From positions 1 to 13,229 of the forward strand of contig JAUWLY010000043.1 of assembly GCA_030613445.1 (NCBI GenBank): DNA of 13,229 nt, read 5' to 3'. Position 1 is the stretch's first letter. Each line of letters begins with the position of its first letter. Below are positions 4,816 to 11,961 of this stretch, piece by piece. This DNA comes from Candidatus Stahliibacteriota bacterium. GTDB lineage: Bacteria > Hydrothermota > Tepidihabitantia > SM23-42. The translations under genes were made by a program, and so were the position numbers. The notes under the pieces were generated by a model that saw only the letters and a program-made list of their open reading frames with translations, was not told where the DNA came from and ran no database searches.

Positions 4816-6448
4816 TAAAAACAGGACATTAGGTGAGGTTTTCGAGGCCGCTGTCGATGATTTTCCTGACCGATTGGCTTTGAAAAAAGGCGACGTTAAG
4901 TATACGTATGCTCAACTCAAGAAGGAAGTTATTAAACTAAAGAACTACTTGCTGAAGCTGGGTTTGGAAAAGGGTGATAAGTTTGCGGTTTTCGGTGAGA
5001 ACCGACCAGAATGGGCGATTGGTTATTTAGCGATCGTCAGAGCAGGTTTGGTCGTGGTGCCGGTTGATCGGATGCTCTCCGAAGCAGAAATTCTTCATAT
5101 CCTGCGTAATAGCGAAGCAAAAGGGGTTGTTGCTTCTGAGAACTGTATCGATAAGATTGAAGATGTCAAACAAGAACTCCGCGATTTCAAACATATTATT
5201 CCGATGGATACGATAAAAGATATGGAAGCGGGAAAGGAAGTGCCGATTAAAGACATTAACCCTGATTCGTTGGCTGTGCTTATCTTTACATCCGGGACAA
5301 CTGGTACTTCAAAAGCAGTTATGCTGAGTCATAATAATATCATATGCAACCTCGAAGGCGTTGATAAGATAATCGAGGTTACTGAGAAGGATACCCTCGT
5401 TTCGATCATCCCCATGCACCATACTTTTGAATGTACGGCTGGTTTCATACTTCCACTTCGAAAGGGAGCTGCTATTTACTATCCTGCGAGTCTGAAAGAT
5501 CTTGTAGCAACCATGAAAGAAGCGAATGTATCATGTCTCATTGCAGTACCATTACTTTTTGAGAAATTCCTTGCCGCGGTTTACAGAAAGGTTGCGGCGG
5601 CTTCGATTCCTAAAAGAATGATGTTTAATGCTATTAGCGGTATCGGTTCAGTCTTTAAATTTCTCCGTAAACCGCTCTTTAGTAAAGTCAGGCATGAAAT
5701 GGGTTTGGGAAATCTGCGTCTTGCCTGTGCTGGAGGTGCGGCACTTACTGAGAAGGTAGCGCGCGGGCTGAAACTCTTTGCCATCCCGATTATCCAGGGT
5801 TATGGTTTGACCGAAACCGCGCCGGTTATTGCGGTAAGCCCCCTGGAAAAAACCAAAATAGCCTCAGTCGGTATTGTACTTCCTGGTATCGAACTGAAGA
5901 TCCATGAGCCTGAGGAAGATGGCATTGGTGAGATAATCGTGCGCGGACCCAATATAATGCTTGGATACTATAAGAATCAGGCAGCGACCGCTGAGGTCAT
6001 TAAGGACGGGTGGCTATACACGGGTGATTTAGGTTATCTTGATGACGACGGGTATCTCTATATTAGCGGAAGGAAGAAAAGCCTCATTGTCACTCAAAGC
6101 GGCAAGAATATCTATCCTGAGGAGTTGGAAGAGAAACTAATGAAGAGCCAATGGGTGAAAGAAGTGCTCGTGGTACCGAGGATTGATGCAAAGACCAAGA
6201 AAGAGTCGGTATGTGCGTTGATATTTCCTGATTACGAATTGCTCGAAGAATACAGTATTTCAAGTGAAACAACACTCAAGAAAGAGGATGTCGAGGCGAT
6301 ATTCAAGGATCTTGTACGCGAGGTCAATGCAGAGTTGCCTGCTTACAAAAAGATCACCCAGTTTGAAGTTAGGGAAGAGGAATTCCCAAAAACTACCCTT
6401 CATAAGATAAAAAGACATATGTTCTTGGAAAGAGGAATTAAGGTATAG
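4808..6448 (+). CDS. AMP-forming acyl-CoA synthetase (long-chain fatty acid--CoA ligase type)
   Basis: This 546-residue ANL-superfamily enzyme carries all core motifs. These are A3 FTSGTTGTSKAVMLSH (160-175), A5 QGYGLTETAP (330-339), A7 YTGDLGYLDDDGYLYISGR (404-422), and the hinge KKSLIVTQSGKNIYPEELE. The A10 region is PKTTLHKIKR, where catalytic Lys533 is present but the usual preceding Gly is His532. The family activates a carboxylic acid as acyl-AMP and then forms acyl-CoA; chain length cannot be told, although sequence character is nearest the long-chain FadD/FACL branch. GAGG at 4795-4798 serves the ATG at 4808, and the 8-nt overlap with the EIIA gene indicates coupling. Co-transcription with PTS regulators would link fatty-acid use or membrane lipid recycling to carbon state; this is inference. 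Confidence 0.92.
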   Translation: MNNKNRTLGEVFEAAVDDFPDRLALKKGDVKYTYAQLKKEVIKLKNYLLKLGLEKGDKFAVFGENRPEWAIGYLAIVRAGLVVVPVDRMLSEAEILHILRNSEAKGVVASENCIDKIEDVKQELRDFKHIIPMDTIKDMEAGKEVPIKDINPDSLAVLIFTSGTTGTSKAVMLSHNNIICNLEGVDKIIEVTEKDTLVSIIPMHHTFECTAGFILPLRKGAAIYYPASLKDLVATMKEANVSCLIAVPLLFEKFLAAVYRKVAAASIPKRMMFNAISGIGSVFKFLRKPLFSKVRHEMGLGNLRLACAGGAALTEKVARGLKLFAIPIIQGYGLTETAPVIAVSPLEKTKIASVGIVLPGIELKIHEPEEDGIGEIIVRGPNIMLGYYKNQAATAEVIKDGWLYTGDLGYLDDDGYLYISGRKKSLIVTQSGKNIYPEELEEKLMKSQWVKEVLVVPRIDAKTKKESVCALIFPDYELLEEYSISSETTLKKEDVEAIFKDLVREVNAELPAYKKITQFEVREEEFPKTTLHKIKRHMFLERGIKV

Positions 6449-6517
6449 AATAAAGATAGAAGATTGGTTTGGGTACTTGTTTCGTTATCAAAGGGTTGGA
6501 TCAAAGATAGTGTGTTT

Positions 6518-6575
6518 TTAGCATTTAGATTTTGGATTTGTTTAGGATTTCGATATTAGGATTTCGAGTTTTTAG
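6518..6575 (+). repeat. Degenerate GATTT-rich intergenic repeat with AGGATTTCGA direct repeat
   Basis: AGGATTTCGA occurs at 6544-6553 and again at 6558-6567 (14-nt period), preceded by related TTTAGATTTTGGATTTG text. It lies between the acyl-CoA synthetase and the elongation-factor-like gene and resembles the other low-complexity intergenic repeats in the window. Confidence 0.5.
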
Positions 6576-6587
6576 AAAGAAGGGGGT

Positions 6588-6845
6588 ATGGTGGAGAAAT
6601 TGATCGGGACGATAACCCATTATTTCGGGAAGATCAATGTTGCTGTTCTCAAGGTTATCGATGATGAAGTAAATGTCGGCGACACGATCCACATAAAAGG
6701 TAAACATACCGACTTCAGTCAGACAATCGATTCCATGCAGGTTGAGCACGAGAACATCGAAAAAGCCAAAAAAGGCGATGAAGTCGGGCTAAAAGTAGAT
6801 GGTCCAGTACACGAACACGACGAAGTATACAAGGTGACAGAGTAA
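6588..6845 (+). CDS. Translation elongation factor-like protein (EF-Tu domain 2-like beta-barrel)
   Basis: This 85-residue protein resembles the small 'translation elongation factor-like' family, a stand-alone version of the beta-barrel domain 2 of EF-Tu/EF-1A. Visible features are LIGTITHYFGKINVAVLKVIDDEVNVGDTIHIKG (5-38) and the barrel segment FSQTIDSMQVEHENIEKAKKGDEVGLKVD (43-71), like the VxSMQxxHxxVxxAxxGxxVGLxV pattern in translational GTPases. No GTP-binding motif is present, so it cannot be a GTPase itself. In other genomes the family often lies next to U32 peptidase/hydroxylase genes; none is seen here. The ATG follows AAGAAGGGGG. It is a single-gene unit with long non-coding stretches on both sides (139 and 393 nt). 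Function is unknown; binding to RNA or to a modification enzyme is a guess. Confidence 0.88.
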   Translation: MVEKLIGTITHYFGKINVAVLKVIDDEVNVGDTIHIKGKHTDFSQTIDSMQVEHENIEKAKKGDEVGLKVDGPVHEHDEVYKVTE

Positions 6846-6914
6846 CACGCTTCGCCCCGTACAACTTCGTTTAACCGGGCATCTCATTGCATTTGATATC
6901 TACGACAAGCTGGA

Positions 6915-6979
6915 GATACGCTTACGCTGTAGACACACTGCGTTGAAGACACATTTCATTGAAGACACGCTGCGCTGTA
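6915..6979 (+). repeat. Degenerate 16-bp tandem repeat, four copies
   Basis: Adjacent copies are GATACGCTTACGCTGTA (6915-6931), GACACACTGCGTTGAA (6932-6947), GACACATTTCATTGAA (6948-6963) and GACACGCTGCGCTGTA (6964-6979). A further copy, GTCACGTTTCACTGAA, is at 7059-7074. The copies differ at several positions but share a GAcACgcTgCgyTGwA frame. Since 16 is not a multiple of three, they are not likely to be peptide-coding. Confidence 0.6.
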
Positions 6980-6982
6980 GTT

Positions 6983-6998
6983 GTCTGATTTATCAGAC
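6983..6998 (+). repeat. Perfect 7-bp stem hairpin
   Basis: GTCTGAT and ATCAGAC face each other with a TT centre (in practice a 6-bp stem with a 4-nt loop). There is no T-run after it on the plus strand, so it is not an obvious intrinsic terminator. Confidence 0.5.
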
Positions 6999-7193
6999 GA
7001 TGCCCGATGAACCTGTCCTGAAGGTAATTGAAGGATCGGGCGACTACGCTGAACTGGAGTCACGTTTCACTGAAGTTTGGCTGGGTATAGCGGTATGATC
7101 GTTTAGACCGTTTTAATTGTTAATAGCGTTGTTTTTCGTCATTCTTAGTATCGGTTGTTTTTATCTCTGTAATCGAGCGATGTTAAGCGCTCA

Positions 7194-7221
7194 TTGACAA
7201 TAAAACATTTTAGATTATAAT
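7194..7221 (+). promoter_or_regulatory. Perfect consensus sigma70 promoter for the RAM-like/thiC/chemoreceptor unit
   Basis: TTGACA (7194-7199) and TATAAT (7216-7221) are separated by 16 nt. The predicted +1 is about 7228, immediately before AAGGAGGT (7229-7236), so the leader is only about 11 nt. That leaves no room for a TPP riboswitch in this transcript. Confidence 0.85.
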
Positions 7222-7238
7222 TAAGCGTAAGGAGGTAT

Positions 7239-7481
7239 ATGATTTTCGTTTCCATGCTTGATGTAATCCCTGGTAAGGTTGATGAGTTGCGTAAGATTGT
7301 CAAAACCCTTGAAATACCAGAAGATATTAAGATAAGGGAATTTCTAACTTTATTTGGTAAACCTGATTTTCTGCTAACATTTGAGGCACCCAATGAGGAA
7401 ATGGCAATGTCCTTTATCCTGAAATTCGTTTCTGTCGCCGTGCCCAAGACATCAGTTGGTGTATTGGTAGAGAAGATATAA
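7239..7481 (+). CDS. Small RAM/GYD-like alpha-beta protein, function unknown
   Basis: This 80-residue protein starts at ATG 7239 with a perfect AAGGAGGT site. Its pattern, MIFVSMLDVIPGKVDELRKIVKTL, then strand REFLTLFGKPDFLLTFEAPN, helix EEMAMSFILKFVSV and final strand TSVGVLVEKI, is the beta-alpha-beta-beta-alpha-beta layout of the Lrp/AsnC ligand-binding (RAM) domain and related GYD/dimeric ferredoxin-like proteins. The FGKPDFLLTFEAPN segment is like the G-x-x-D-x-x-x-x-v loop of RAM domains. No DNA-binding domain is present. It is the first gene of the unit and its stop shares one nt with the thiC start, so an allosteric or accessory role towards ThiC is conceivable; that is inference only. 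Confidence 0.75.
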   Translation: MIFVSMLDVIPGKVDELRKIVKTLEIPEDIKIREFLTLFGKPDFLLTFEAPNEEMAMSFILKFVSVAVPKTSVGVLVEKI

Positions 7482-8731
7482 TGCCATCTTTGCTTCAATC
7501 AGTTGCCAAGAGAGAAGGTGTTTCAATCCAGTTTTTGAAACGCGGCATCAAGAAGGGCAATATAGTTATCCTGAAGAATCGCAAGCACCGCATAATGCCG
7601 ATTGCAATAGGCAAGGGATTGAGCACCAAGGTCAACGCGAATATCGGTACATCTCCTGATCTTGCTGATTTGAGACTAGAACTTCGTAAACTGGCAGCTT
7701 CAATAAAAGCTGGTGCTGATACGGTCATGGATCTTTCTACAGGCGGTGATATCAACCGGATCAGACGTTCGATCATTAAGGCATCTACAATCCCGGTCGG
7801 TACGGTGCCCATATACCAGGTTGCTATTGAAGCACGCAAGAAGAATAAGGCATTCCTGGATGCATCGGTCGATGAGATCTTCGAAGTTATTGAAAAGCAC
7901 TTGGATGATGGCGTCGATTTTATCACTGTACACTGCGGTGTCACGAATAAGAGTATTCAAGGTCTGCGCAAGAAAAAGAGGGTCTGCGGCGTCGTCAGTC
8001 GCGGTGGTTCTATGATGCTTGAATGGATGGCTCACAACAAAGAGGAAAACCCGCTTTACGAATACTATGACCGGCTTCTCAAGCTGGCAAGGAAGTATAA
8101 TGCAACCCTGAGCCTTGGTGACGGTCTCAGGCCAGGTGCAATTGCTGATTCAACTGACAGATATCAGGTAAGAGAACTCATCCTGATGGGTGAACTCGTG
8201 CAATGGGCACGGGAAGAGGGGGTTTCAGTCATGGTTGAGGGACCAGGCCACATACCTATCCACGAGATCGAGGCGAACATTCAATTGGAGAAAAACATCT
8301 GTGATGATGCACCGTTCTATGTATTGGGTCCTTTAGTAACCGACATCGGCGCTGGCTATGATCACATTGTTGCTGCAATCGGTGGTGCTATGGCGGCATA
8401 TTTTGGCGCGGATTACCTCTGCTATGTTACGCCTTCAGAACATCTGGGCTTGCCCAATGTTGAGGAAGTGAGGGAAGGTGTGATAGCTTCAAAATTAGCT
8501 GCGCACGCTGGAGATATCGGTAAAGGCGTAGGCGGGGCAAGAGATATTGACCTTGCATTGTCAAAAGCAAGGTACTCACTCGATTGGCAAAAGATGCTTG
8601 GCTTGCTTGCCGACAAGGAAAAGGCAAGCAAGATCTATAGGCGGTCTCGCTCTAAATCTAAACTTACCTGCACGATGTGCGGAGAATTTTGTGCTATGAA
8701 GAAGACGATAGACGTCATCGGGAGGTCTTGA
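7481..8731 (+). CDS. thiC: Phosphomethylpyrimidine synthase ThiC
   Basis: This 416-residue radical-SAM enzyme converts aminoimidazole ribotide to HMP-phosphate. Clear ThiC signatures include VNANIGTSPD (residues 51-60), TVMDLSTGGDI, RSIIKASTIPVGTVPIYQV, DFITVHCGVT, VSRGGSMMLEWM, LSLGDGLRPGAIADSTDRYQ, VEGPGHIPI, FYVLGPLVTDIGAGYDHIVAAIGGA and YVTPSEHLGLPN. The C-terminal cluster motif is CTMCGEFC (397-404), i.e. CX2CX3C, one residue shorter than the CX2CX4C of E. coli and B. subtilis ThiC. The protein is also short, without the long N-terminal domain of those enzymes, and so belongs to a short 'archaeal-like' type. Its ATG overlaps the preceding stop by 1 nt and its TGA overlaps the next ATG by 1 nt. 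No TPP riboswitch is seen. Confidence 0.96.
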   Translation: MPSLLQSVAKREGVSIQFLKRGIKKGNIVILKNRKHRIMPIAIGKGLSTKVNANIGTSPDLADLRLELRKLAASIKAGADTVMDLSTGGDINRIRRSIIKASTIPVGTVPIYQVAIEARKKNKAFLDASVDEIFEVIEKHLDDGVDFITVHCGVTNKSIQGLRKKKRVCGVVSRGGSMMLEWMAHNKEENPLYEYYDRLLKLARKYNATLSLGDGLRPGAIADSTDRYQVRELILMGELVQWAREEGVSVMVEGPGHIPIHEIEANIQLEKNICDDAPFYVLGPLVTDIGAGYDHIVAAIGGAMAAYFGADYLCYVTPSEHLGLPNVEEVREGVIASKLAAHAGDIGKGVGGARDIDLALSKARYSLDWQKMLGLLADKEKASKIYRRSRSKSKLTCTMCGEFCAMKKTIDVIGRS

Positions 8732-10338
8732 TGGATATCATAAAACAAGAACACGTTTCAAAGGGCAAGGATTACTCTTTAAGAGGTGCCACTTCGACAA
8801 TGGCGTTTTGCTTTTCGCTTGAAATGATCTTTATCTCAGGATATATATTTAAATTCCTGGTTGTTCCTATCATCATACCAATTATTACACTGGCGGTTTT
8901 AGTTTTCGGTTTTGCGATCTACAGGTTGTGCAGAAGAAATATATACTCTCCAATCATGCCTTATTCCATTACTGCGGTTACCACGTTACTCCTCAGTTTC
9001 GCGCTTGGTTATATCGAGCCGGCTATCAGAGCTCCTTTTTTTCTGATTTATTTCTATATAATAATCCATCCCGCCGTGTTTATGGGTAGGCGGAACGGAC
9101 TTTTCGCTATTGGCTTTGTCGATTTGTCTTATCTCGTGATGATTCTTGCAACAAGTGCACAGTATCCGTGGTTGAATATAAGCCTGGAGATTATGAAGCT
9201 GGTCTTTCTGTCTTTTATCGGTTTGCTTCTGGTCGCTGATTTCGACAAGATATTGCAGAGGATAAGGTTAATGCGTATTGCTTTTGCTCGGGTTGTAGAG
9301 GGCGACTTGACTATCCGACTTACTGACAAAGAGAAAGATGAGCTCTCGTATCTTGCCAGGAGTTTTAATCAAATTGTCGAATCTGAAGCGGCGCTCATTA
9401 GGCTTGTTAAGACCATAGTCAATAGCCTGATCGACATGGGTGAACAGATTGCTTCAACCGCTGATGAGATGGCAGGTGCTTCCTCAGAGATAGTCCATAC
9501 GACGCAGAAGATGACTGAAGGTATTAATGAACAATACGCGAAACTCGACAGAACGATCTCTACTGGAAAGAATCTCAGCGAAACGAGTTTCGAGGTTGTT
9601 AGCAATGTTAAGAAAATCGAAGAATTCTCAGTCGGCGTGTCAGACAGCGCATCCAATGCAATCAGCCAGAGTGATGTCGTAATTAATAACATAGAGTTGA
9701 TCGGTAAAAGATATGATTATCTGACATCCCTTGTGATCAAGGTTCAGGATATCTCATTAGCCATCAATAAGATAATCAATACAATAAACGCCATCGCTGA
9801 AAAAATCAATATACTATCCCTTAATGCTTCTATTGAAGCAGCGCGAGCAGGTGAATACGGTCGTGGGTTCTCAATTGTGGCTGATGAAATAAAGAAACTT
9901 GCCGACAGTTCTCAGGCATCAGCGTCCGAGATCGGAAGAATCATCAAGGAAATGATGGAATCCATAAAGACGGTCACGGCAACTACAGAAGAGGTCAACC
10001 GAGCGATTAGTGATGGTAGTATCGTTGTAAAATCAACCGCCGATGCAATGAAGGCTATCTCAGACAATGTGATTGAACTTAACTCGGCGATCAAAAATAT
10101 TAATGAAATGATTTCGAAAGAAGAGGAAGAGATAACTAGCATCATAACACAGGTAGAGAGTTCGCACAGCATCTCAAAAGATAATTCTGCGGCTGCTGAG
10201 CAGATACTTGCGTCAATTCAAGAACAATCAGCTGCTGCTCAGGAATTTACCGCGACGAGCCAGGAACTCGTTACCGTGTCGAATCGACTCAAGGACATGG
10301 TCCAGAAATACACCGTAGATGAACCAGAGGCTGAATAG
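8731..10338 (+). CDS. Methyl-accepting chemotaxis protein with six-helix membrane sensor
   Basis: I place the start at ATG 8731 (535 residues), since GGAGGT lies at 8721-8726 and the codon overlaps the thiC stop by 1 nt; an upstream ATG at 8677 lies within thiC. Residues about 22-170 form about six hydrophobic segments with short loops and no periplasmic ligand-binding domain. A HAMP-like linker follows (IRLMRIAFARVVEGDLTIRL..DELSYLARSFNQIVES, 178-218), then a long helical signalling domain. The hairpin tip is INILSLNASIEAARAGEYGRGFSIVADEIKKLAD (359-392), which binds CheA and CheW. Candidate methylation glutamines and glutamates occur in both helices. Sensing probably occurs in or at the membrane. 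Co-transcription with thiC is unusual and raises the possibility of a link to thiamine status, which the sequence does not prove. Confidence 0.92.
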   Translation: MDIIKQEHVSKGKDYSLRGATSTMAFCFSLEMIFISGYIFKFLVVPIIIPIITLAVLVFGFAIYRLCRRNIYSPIMPYSITAVTTLLLSFALGYIEPAIRAPFFLIYFYIIIHPAVFMGRRNGLFAIGFVDLSYLVMILATSAQYPWLNISLEIMKLVFLSFIGLLLVADFDKILQRIRLMRIAFARVVEGDLTIRLTDKEKDELSYLARSFNQIVESEAALIRLVKTIVNSLIDMGEQIASTADEMAGASSEIVHTTQKMTEGINEQYAKLDRTISTGKNLSETSFEVVSNVKKIEEFSVGVSDSASNAISQSDVVINNIELIGKRYDYLTSLVIKVQDISLAINKIINTINAIAEKINILSLNASIEAARAGEYGRGFSIVADEIKKLADSSQASASEIGRIIKEMMESIKTVTATTEEVNRAISDGSIVVKSTADAMKAISDNVIELNSAIKNINEMISKEEEEITSIITQVESSHSISKDNSAAAEQILASIQEQSAAAQEFTATSQELVTVSNRLKDMVQKYTVDEPEAE

Positions 10339-10390
10339 GAAATCAATGAGTCGATTACTTAATAACTTAATAAGGAGCTACCTATTTTTT

Positions 10391-10613
10391 ATGTCTGATG
10401 TTCAAAGGGGCCTCTATTTTTCTTTCCTCTCCCCTTGGGGGACAGGATAAAAGCCTGCCCCGAACTCGTTTCGGGGGTGAGGGGTTAAATAACCCATGTC
10501 TGACGTCCAAAGGGGCTTCTATTTTACTTTCCTCTCCCCTTGGGGGAGAGGAAAAAAGCCTGCCCCGAACTCGTTTCGGGGGTGAGGGGTGAGATAACCC
10601 ATGTCTGACGTTC
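10391..10613 (+). repeat. 105-bp tandem repeat (two full copies plus 13-nt third) duplicating the start of the downstream regulator gene
   Basis: Copy 1 is 10391-10495, copy 2 is 10496-10600, and copy 3 begins at 10601 with only ATGTCTGACGTTC in common. The full copies differ at about 8 of 105 positions. Each copy begins with ATGTCTGAYGTYC, the start codon and first codons of the response regulator at 10601. Each also contains CCTCTCCCCTTGGGG, a CCCCGAA-CTCGT-TTCGGGG hairpin and GGTGAGGGG, resembling dispersed palindromic repeats of many bacteria. Starts at 10391 and 10496 run into stops after 19 and 29 codons. Confidence 0.9.
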
Positions 10614-11953
10614 TGATCATTGAAGACAAAGCAAGCTTCGGCGAAATGCTGCGTAGCAATCTGGATGATGCCGGCATATCAGCGACCCTGGTTAGAAAAG
10701 GACGCGAGGCTCTGCAGGTTTTCAAGAAAGAGCAATTCGGTATCGCCCTCATTGACCTCAGATTGCCAGATATAGACGGCGTAGATCTATTACGAAAACT
10801 CAAAGAATTCGACACCGACACAAAATTTATAATAATGACCGCATTCGGCACGATCGAACGTGCAGTTGAAGCCATTAAACTCGGCGCTTATGATTTTTTA
10901 ACAAAACCTTTTGACATTGAACAGCTCATCAACCTTCTGAGCCGTATTATCGAAGAGCGGCGATGCCTCTACGAAAATATCATTCTCAAGGAAGAGGCGG
11001 AGAAGATTCACGGTTTGCCTATGATAATTGGTAAGAGCTCGGCGATAAGAAAGACAACCGAACTGCTTAAGAAGGCAGCACCTACTGATACAACCGTGCT
11101 TCTCTTGGGCGAATCCGGTACAGGCAAAGAATTATTTGCCCGTGCCTGCCACATGCTTTCTCTGAGAAAAAAGGAACCTTTTGTTCCGCTTAACTGCGCT
11201 GCCATTCCTCGTGAACTGCTCGAGAATGAGTTATTCGGTTCTGAAAAAGGTGCGTTTACCGGTGCGGTAACACGGAAACTGGGTAAATTCGAGCTTGCCA
11301 ATAAAGGTACTATTTTCCTTGATGAAATTGGTGATCTTGATTTGAATCTGCAAGCAAAAATACTCCGTGTTCTTCAGGAAAAGACCTTTGAACGATTGGG
11401 TGGAACTTATTCGATCAAAGTTGACGTGAGGGTAATAGCGGCAAGTAATATGAATCTTCTGGAACTCGTTAACAAGAAAAAGTTTCGTGAAGATCTTTAT
11501 TATCGTTTGAGTGTTTTCCCGATTAGAATCCCGAATTTAAAAGAGAGAAAAGAAGATATCCCAATTCTCGTTGATCACATACTCACGCGGAGATTGCGTT
11601 CTGCGAAAAAAATCTCTGCCAGGGTATACCAAAAACTGCAAAACTATGACTGGCCTGGTAATATTAGAGAACTGGAGAACACTATCGAAAGAGCCGTGAT
11701 CATTGCGCAAAACGATATCCAGCCCGAACATGTGCTCTTGCCGGGGGTTAAAGGCGTAGGTGTTCCGGTCGGACGTTTCAAGACCTTGAAACATGCAGGT
11801 CACCGTGGTCAGGAAATAGCCGAGGCAGAGCTTATCAAAGAAACTCTTGGTCAGACCGGCGGCAACAAATCAGAAACCGCCCGCCGCCTCAAAGTCTCCT
11901 ACAAAACCTTGCTCAATAGGATAAAAAAATACAAAAAGAAAGGTCTGTTATAA
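10601..11953 (+). CDS. NtrC-family sigma54-dependent response regulator
   Basis: This 450-residue three-domain regulator has a receiver domain (1-115) with acidic pocket Glu8-Asp9, phospho-acceptor Asp52 (LIDLRLPD), Thr80 and Lys102. The AAA+ domain (about 138-370) has Walker A GESGTGKE (170-177), the sigma54-contacting GAFTGA (217-222), Walker B TIFLDEIGD (237-245), and WPGNIRELEN (351-360). A Fis-type helix-turn-helix is at 419-445 (GGNKSETARRLKVSYKTLLN). It activates RNA polymerase-sigma54 by ATP hydrolysis after phosphorylation. No histidine kinase gene adjoins it, so the partner is unknown. The start at 10601 is chosen because receiver homology begins at once; it is preceded by GGTGAG but also by two duplicated pseudo-starts. 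The original ribosome binding site may be AAGGAG at 10372-10377, now more than 200 nt away. Confidence 0.95.
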   Translation: MSDVLIIEDKASFGEMLRSNLDDAGISATLVRKGREALQVFKKEQFGIALIDLRLPDIDGVDLLRKLKEFDTDTKFIIMTAFGTIERAVEAIKLGAYDFLTKPFDIEQLINLLSRIIEERRCLYENIILKEEAEKIHGLPMIIGKSSAIRKTTELLKKAAPTDTTVLLLGESGTGKELFARACHMLSLRKKEPFVPLNCAAIPRELLENELFGSEKGAFTGAVTRKLGKFELANKGTIFLDEIGDLDLNLQAKILRVLQEKTFERLGGTYSIKVDVRVIAASNMNLLELVNKKKFREDLYYRLSVFPIRIPNLKERKEDIPILVDHILTRRLRSAKKISARVYQKLQNYDWPGNIRELENTIERAVIIAQNDIQPEHVLLPGVKGVGVPVGRFKTLKHAGHRGQEIAEAELIKETLGQTGGNKSETARRLKVSYKTLLNRIKKYKKKGLL

Positions 11954-11961
11954 CAGACCTT
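11940..11961 (-). terminator. 22-bp perfect palindrome acting as probable intrinsic terminator for the minus-strand YdeI gene
   Basis: The palindrome is centred at 11950/11951 and includes the TAA stop of the regulator. Read on the minus strand it is followed by TCTTTTTGTATTTTTTT, a typical U-tract, which is encoded by the Lys-rich 3' end of the regulator. On the plus strand the downstream sequence is not T-rich. It sits between two convergent genes; for the YdeI gene it lies about 110 nt after the stop. Confidence 0.6.

Larger units (their letters stand above)
6846..7193. other. Non-coding region with degenerate tandem repeats and hairpins
   Basis: No convincing gene is present. The region holds degenerate 16-17-nt repeats (6915-6979, with one stray copy at 7059-7074), a perfect hairpin at 6983-6998, and two competing long-range pairings. 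CGGGCATC (6876-6883) can pair with GATGCCCG (6999-7006); CCCGAT (7003-7008) can pair with ATCGGG (7035-7040). These cannot both form fully because 7003-7006 is shared. The consensus promoter of the thiC unit begins just downstream, so this DNA is not part of that leader. Confidence 0.6.

Noticed and set aside
6999..7045. Possible TPP riboswitch upstream of thiC (TGAACCTG-like motif)
   Set aside because: The CTGAGA half and the GATAATGCCAGCGTAGGGA-like closing segment are absent, and the consensus promoter for the thiC unit starts about 150 nt downstream of it.
7495..7944. Long antisense reading frame opposite thiC
   Set aside because: The thiC frame is unmistakable here; the antisense frame has no recognisable domain or ribosome binding site.
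8677..8730. Longer start for the chemoreceptor at ATG 8677
   Set aside because: It would overlap thiC by 55 nt and add a charged non-conserved segment; ATG 8731 has a good GGAGGT site and the same 1-nt overlap style as the gene before.
10398..10592. Short plus-strand reading frame encoding a repeated Leu/Pro/Gly-rich peptide
   Set aside because: It lies wholly in the 105-bp tandem repeat, has no ribosome binding site, and its peptide repeat only reflects the DNA repeat.
10339..10600. Sigma54 promoter before the NtrC-type gene
   Set aside because: No GG-N10-GC element with the TGGCAC/TTGCA form was found on reading the region; the G-rich text belongs to the repeat hairpins.
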